In this document: positions 60,356-64,000 of the stretch, piece by piece
Position numbering within the stretch: position 1 is the stretch's first letter
How the letters are laid out: each line of letters starts with the position of its first letter
Assembly: GCA_019843655.1 (NCBI GenBank)
Contig: JACDQD010000105.1
Location: 186,001 to 250,000, forward strand
Source: Lethocerus indicus
Taxonomy: Eukaryota; Arthropoda; Insecta; Hemiptera; Belostomatidae
Reading direction: 5' to 3'
Length of the DNA: 64,000 nt
Translations under genes and position numbers: made by a program
Notes under the pieces: model-generated
Databases searched by the model: none
Told to the model about the DNA's origin: nothing
What the model saw: the letters and a program-made list of their open reading frames with translations, nothing else

Positions 60356-60359
60356 ACCT

Positions 60360-60730
60360 GTCGTCCGAAAATGGAATGAAAGTCGGTTTTCGCGTAAAGT
60401 TTAAATAGGGGACGGTTTTGGTAGGGTCCGTTTATAACGGTGAGGGGCAGTAGGCTACAATTGAGTGTTGACAGCCCGGAAAAGTCGAGCAGAATTTGTC
60501 CCCGTCTTTTTTCCATTTTTGTTATGCAGAGCCGGACGCCGGGAACGGCGATGGGCCGGCGGGGGGTGAAGGGAATTCGTTTTGAAAACTTTGCTCGTTT
60601 AATGCTTCACGGATCCTACGGACTAAATCAAACACCGGGTATAACAAGTTTTCGGAAAATTCGCACCGACCTAATACGCCCAACCTTCGTCGCCGTTTCT
60701 CTCCTGCGACTGGCAAGAATAAAACTACAG
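60360..60730. promoter_or_regulatory. CpG-rich island
   Basis: Includes GCCGGACGCCGGGAACGGCG and GGGCCGGCGGGGGG. A T-rich run ends in TTATGCAG at 60529, which could be an acceptor, and a 101-codon plus frame crosses it. A 114-codon minus frame overlaps the same bases. Neither product is recognised. Confidence 0.3.
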
Positions 60731-60734
60731 CAAT

Positions 60735-61365
60735 CGATACCATAAATGTATCGAAATAATAATTATCGTGCGAATCATTTTTCCATCCACTTATTCTTAG
60801 TTTTTTGATTATTCCGGCGAAGAAATTTGTTCTGTCCATGTTCAAATTATCCGAATTCCCGAACAATTATCTCCGAACATCAAAATTCAAAATCTTGGAA
60901 TTAAATACTGTACAGAAACCCCATAGAAAAACATTAAATGCGCCCTATAATGTTTCAGGCAATATTCTACGAACCGGCCTCCGTATTTCATTCAACCGCC
61001 GTCCAACATATTAAAGACCGCGAACCGACAATCTTAATGTCAGAGTGAAATTTATTACTAGAGTCAAGTGAAAGGCCCAACAAATATGCTTAATCCATTT
61101 TGTTATTCGGATCGATCTTTCGGCCTCCTGGATTAAACCGACGTGAATGAGTTATTTATTGATTATAGAACTAATAGAGAATTATATTTTTTTGTTTCAT
61201 ACTGTTTAGTTTAGGATAGCCTTTTAATAAGCCTAGAATTAATATCGATACTATTTTATAGTATTATAGGATATTTGTAGATTATTCATAAACTCATGCA
61301 GATTTGGTGTCCAGTAAAGTAGGTAATATCGTATGTGCATCTGTTTTTACATTTTCTAAGATCAT
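60735..61365. other. AT-rich non-coding stretch
   Basis: Nothing recognised. Confidence 0.5.
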
Positions 61366-61369
61366 ATTG

Positions 61370-61640
61370 CTTTTCTGACCATTTATGGACAGGAAATTCG
61401 TTTGAGCGTTTGTGGCAAACACCTGCCAAACTCCTCAACAGAATTAGCGAGTCTCAGTGGCGCTTTGTAGAGGCGGCATACGCGTCTGATATTCAGGCTA
61501 ATTTTGCCCGTCAAAATCCCGACAACAATGGCCAAGTGTTTTCTACGACAATGGCCGGAGCCGAACAATAAGACAACAACAGGCAGTCCGCCTAACGGAG
61601 CCTCGCCCCGACAACGGATTAGTTGCATACCCACACTTTA
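61370..61640. promoter_or_regulatory. Island with two SOX-type sites
   Basis: ACAATGG at 61525-61531 and 61548-61554 lies within near-repeated CGACAA(CA)ATGGCC words, 23 bp apart. Frames on both strands (78 and 83 codons) overlap and are unrecognised. Candidate SOX-bound enhancer. Confidence 0.35.
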
Positions 61641-61644
61641 CAGT

Positions 61645-61960
61645 TATAACAACACTGACCATACGTCCGTTACTAAATAGATATATAAAAAATGAGACTC
61701 GTCCTTTATATTATGTGTTCATTCCTTAATGTATGCAATATAAAAAAATGCAGGTATAACAGAATACTTCAACACTTATTCTTCAATGAGTGTTTGAGTA
61801 AGTACCACCATATTCATTTTGAATGCCCAGAATTTTACATTAAATTTTTACACAGTTTCGTCAGAGCTGAATGACAATGACTCGAATTGTCTCGAATCGG
61901 TTACGATTTCGTTTTGCAATCTGTTCATGACGGTTTCTAAAACGCGGCCACAATATCGCC
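61645..61960. other. AT-rich non-coding stretch
   Basis: Nothing recognised. Confidence 0.5.
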
Positions 61961-61969
61961 CATAATAAT

Positions 61970-62110
61970 TTTTGGGCCGGACAATGCGGTCGCATAATGC
62001 GGGGGCGCATAATGCCCCGGTGCAATGCCAGTGTATGCAGCGCTCAGAACATATGGAGTTGAGGAGGGCTATTAAAATGAAAGTGGTTCTGGTACCGAGC
62101 CAAGAACAGA
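61970..62110. promoter_or_regulatory. Island with repeated GCATAATGC
   Basis: GCATAATGC at 61992-62000 and 62007-62015, with further ATGC/CAATGC words before and after, makes a dense run of ATGC half-sites over about 60 bp. POU or bZIP dimers use such half-sites; the identity of any binder is inference. Confidence 0.35.
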
Positions 62111-62114
62111 ACGC

Positions 62115-62925
62115 CCCGATAACAGGTATAATACTGGTTTACTGGCCCCAATCTTGATGGAACCATTGTCAAAGTTATATGCATTTTCTTAAGGACGAAA
62201 TGTAAATTCACACAAATAAACCGTGTCGTTACCGTCAGTTATTCTTAGCATTTTCACTGCAGCGTGGCCCATAGGTTTCAGTTAGAAATGACAGTAATTT
62301 AATACTGAGAGATGCTGTCTGATTTTGGCCTTTTAGAAACAAAATGGACGGAGCAATTAAAACGTTGACATCCATTCTTGTTACCTGGGTTGATTTGAAT
62401 TTACACTCGTGAAAGGTCCGAGGTCATCATAAATAAAAATATAGGGCTCACACCATGCAAGAATTTTCACCGTTCCTAAACGTCCTATTATGGAATAAGC
62501 GGAACTTATTGTCCTATTCCCACTTCCCGTATATTTCATCCAATAGATAAAACAAATACGAAGGGAAAGTATCCCAATTTCTCCTACCAGCCGTCCGCAG
62601 AATATTCAACATGTAGTGTATGTACTTCGTTCTCTTGTTTCAGGTGCACTTTAATTAAGATTTAAGTCATAAATATGATTTCATTTTCAATAATTCAAAA
62701 AAAATGATTCAAGTGTGCTCATTTACTTCATTCACGATGATTTATTTATGTTTGCATGTGGCTATTTTTGACTATTTATATTCGTTTGTGAATTCCAATA
62801 TCAGCACAAAAACAGGGATTGCAATAGCAGTTGTCTGTGCTACAGCTATTAAAACAACGGGGAAGCTACACATGGCCGCCAATAACGCCGCCATGATTCC
62901 AATTTCTTGATTCTATTTAAAGACT
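62115..62925. other. AT-rich non-coding stretch
   Basis: No gene. CATGGC/GCCATG arms lie near 62873-62897, carrying the GCCAT core of Pho/YY1 on both strands. Confidence 0.45.
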
Positions 62926-62929
62926 ATCA

Positions 62930-63260
62930 CGCGGAAAATATAACGCCGGTCGTAAATACGATCAGAAGGAGATGATAGGGTTTTAAAAGGTCGGTCGGTT
63001 ATCTGGACATTACTGAGGGCGCTCTCAAGCCTCCCCACTGTCCTACTCTCCCAAGTCCCACTGAACAGATAAATAATTTCTTGTATAATAGAAGATTTAG
63101 CTTCAGCTTCAGCTTTAGCCTTTCCCCAGAAGCTATTACTCCGCCGTCGATACGCCCCGTTACGATTCAGACTGCGAAATCGCCCTCTGAACGATCCAAT
63201 ACCTCGTTCGGGCCATTGAAAATGGTCTCTGAGATAACGTCTTATCGAGAAGAATTATAT
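62930..63260. promoter_or_regulatory. GC-richer island
   Basis: Complex sequence around a short AGCTTC hexamer repeat. A 96-codon plus frame at 63081-63371 starts inside the hexamer repeat (S/F repeats) and is not credible. Confidence 0.25.
63099..63122. repeat. AGCTTC hexamer repeat, four units
   Basis: AGCTTC-AGCTTC-AGCTTT-AGCCTT. Confidence 0.85.
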
Positions 63261-63264
63261 GTTA

Positions 63265-64000
63265 TTTTATTTGAGTTATTTTATATAATAATGTCATTGT
63301 TACTTTTTAAAATTGATTGTATTTCGAATGTTAAGGTAAATTTGTCAGTATGGAAAGATTTATACAACTAATCTCTTACATTAAGCAATCGCTGAAAGCC
63401 CCCTACCTAGTAATGCTATCCAGGCAGAAAATCTTTAAGCATATTTAAAATGCGAATTAAAATGGCGTTAAGGAGCATCATCTAAGGAATGTGCATGTAC
63501 ATAACTATTTATTAATCAGAGGGACTAAAATATCAAGAAAAGAAAAACAAATTTCCGACATGGAAATACTTGATAAATGAAAATTGTGATAACGCCGAAC
63601 GAAGATAATTATTTAGGTTCGGGTTTTTTGAGTTGTTAAGAATATGAACAAGTATATTTTATATTTATAGGAGTGTTTGGTGTGAGACAAGGGTTGAGGA
63701 GAGGGAAGAACCGGTCGCGGTCCCCTATCCACTTTGTGTTGTATTTAATGTATGTTAGCCGAGAGTACACGACAGTTGTTATGCATCGTCATAATACAAC
63801 TGCATTCCTATCAGACCTGTGTTTCATTTAAATGGCTCCGAATATCTAACATAATCCGAAACTTATGAACGCGTATTCATCATGCATAGATGCTGTATAG
63901 ACAATCTCATACGTATGTTAATATGGAATGCAGAGTGCAGTACTTAGCGAGCCAGTGCTCAGATAATTCCTATTACATATGCCGAGCTATTGAACCAATA
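63265..64000. other. AT-rich non-coding stretch
   Basis: No gene. The patch at 63.68-63.73 kb (GAGGAGAGGGAAGAACCGGTCGCGG) is GC-richer. Nothing else recognised up to the window edge. Confidence 0.5.

Noticed and set aside
60440..60866. Overlapping 101-codon plus and 114-codon minus frames with a possible acceptor at 60529
   Set aside because: The strands overlap in a CpG-rich island, no family is recognised and no matching donor was found.
1..64000. CRISPR array, bacterial operon, or intact transposon with terminal repeats
   Set aside because: No regularly spaced identical repeats, no clustered long frames, and no matching long terminal or inverted repeats with target duplications were seen by eye.

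Overview
This window looks like non-coding DNA from a eukaryote, most likely an arthropod and probably an insect. By eye it is AT-rich (roughly 35-40% G+C, not counted) with frequent CpG. No stop-free reading frame exceeds about 140 codons, and none is recognisable as a protein. There is no operon-like packing, no ribosome-binding-site pattern, no rRNA and no convincing tRNA. The arthropod guess rests on GA-rich (GAGA-type) tracts beside a GC-rich leader-like segment, TCAGT-type initiator sequences, a CpG-rich 5' leader followed by CAG|GTCAGT, and perfect Grainyhead-type AACCGGTT palindromes. Species and locus cannot be named from the sequence.

Layout: AT-rich DNA is interrupted every 1-3 kb by islands of 150-600 bp with higher G+C and CpG. 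These islands carry recognisable transcription-factor words (E2F, forkhead, GATA, CRE, RFX X-box, SOX, CCAAT). That texture is typical of the intergenic or intronic surroundings of a developmental regulatory gene, but conservation was not tested. Main islands lie near 1.0-1.3, 10.6-10.8, 13.7-13.8, 17.1-17.7, 18.1-18.4, 19.0-19.3, 20.0-20.85, 26.5-26.9, 27.7-29.4, 30.2-31.3, 32.3-34.6, 35.1-37.1, 37.8-38.0, 38.6-38.8, 39.4-40.0, 46.3-47.2, 48.8-50.5, 51.1-51.4, 54.7-55.2, 55.6-58.4, 59.6-59.9, 60.4-60.7, 61.4-62.1 and 62.9-63.3 kb.

The best gene-like signal is a candidate plus-strand first exon at about 20.2-20.85 kb. It has a GA-rich tract, a very C-rich (minus-strand G-quadruplex) leader, an initiator-like TCAGTG, an ATG in good context at 20812 and a consensus splice donor after 20850. 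If it is real, the remaining 43 kb would begin as its intron. Weaker exon-like segments are at 27.62-27.83 kb (plus) and 47.41-47.58 kb (minus).

Repeats are few and small: GA, TA, CA, CCCT, AAG and ATT microsatellites, several short tandem duplications, and two pairs of diverged direct repeats (44.8/45.8 kb and 49.05/49.84 kb) that may be relics of dispersed elements. Several perfect inverted repeats stand out (18.2, 26.4, 30.9, 44.05 and 50.9 kb). No intact transposon, CRISPR array or known microRNA was recognised. Function claims here are motif-level inference; nothing was aligned or searched.
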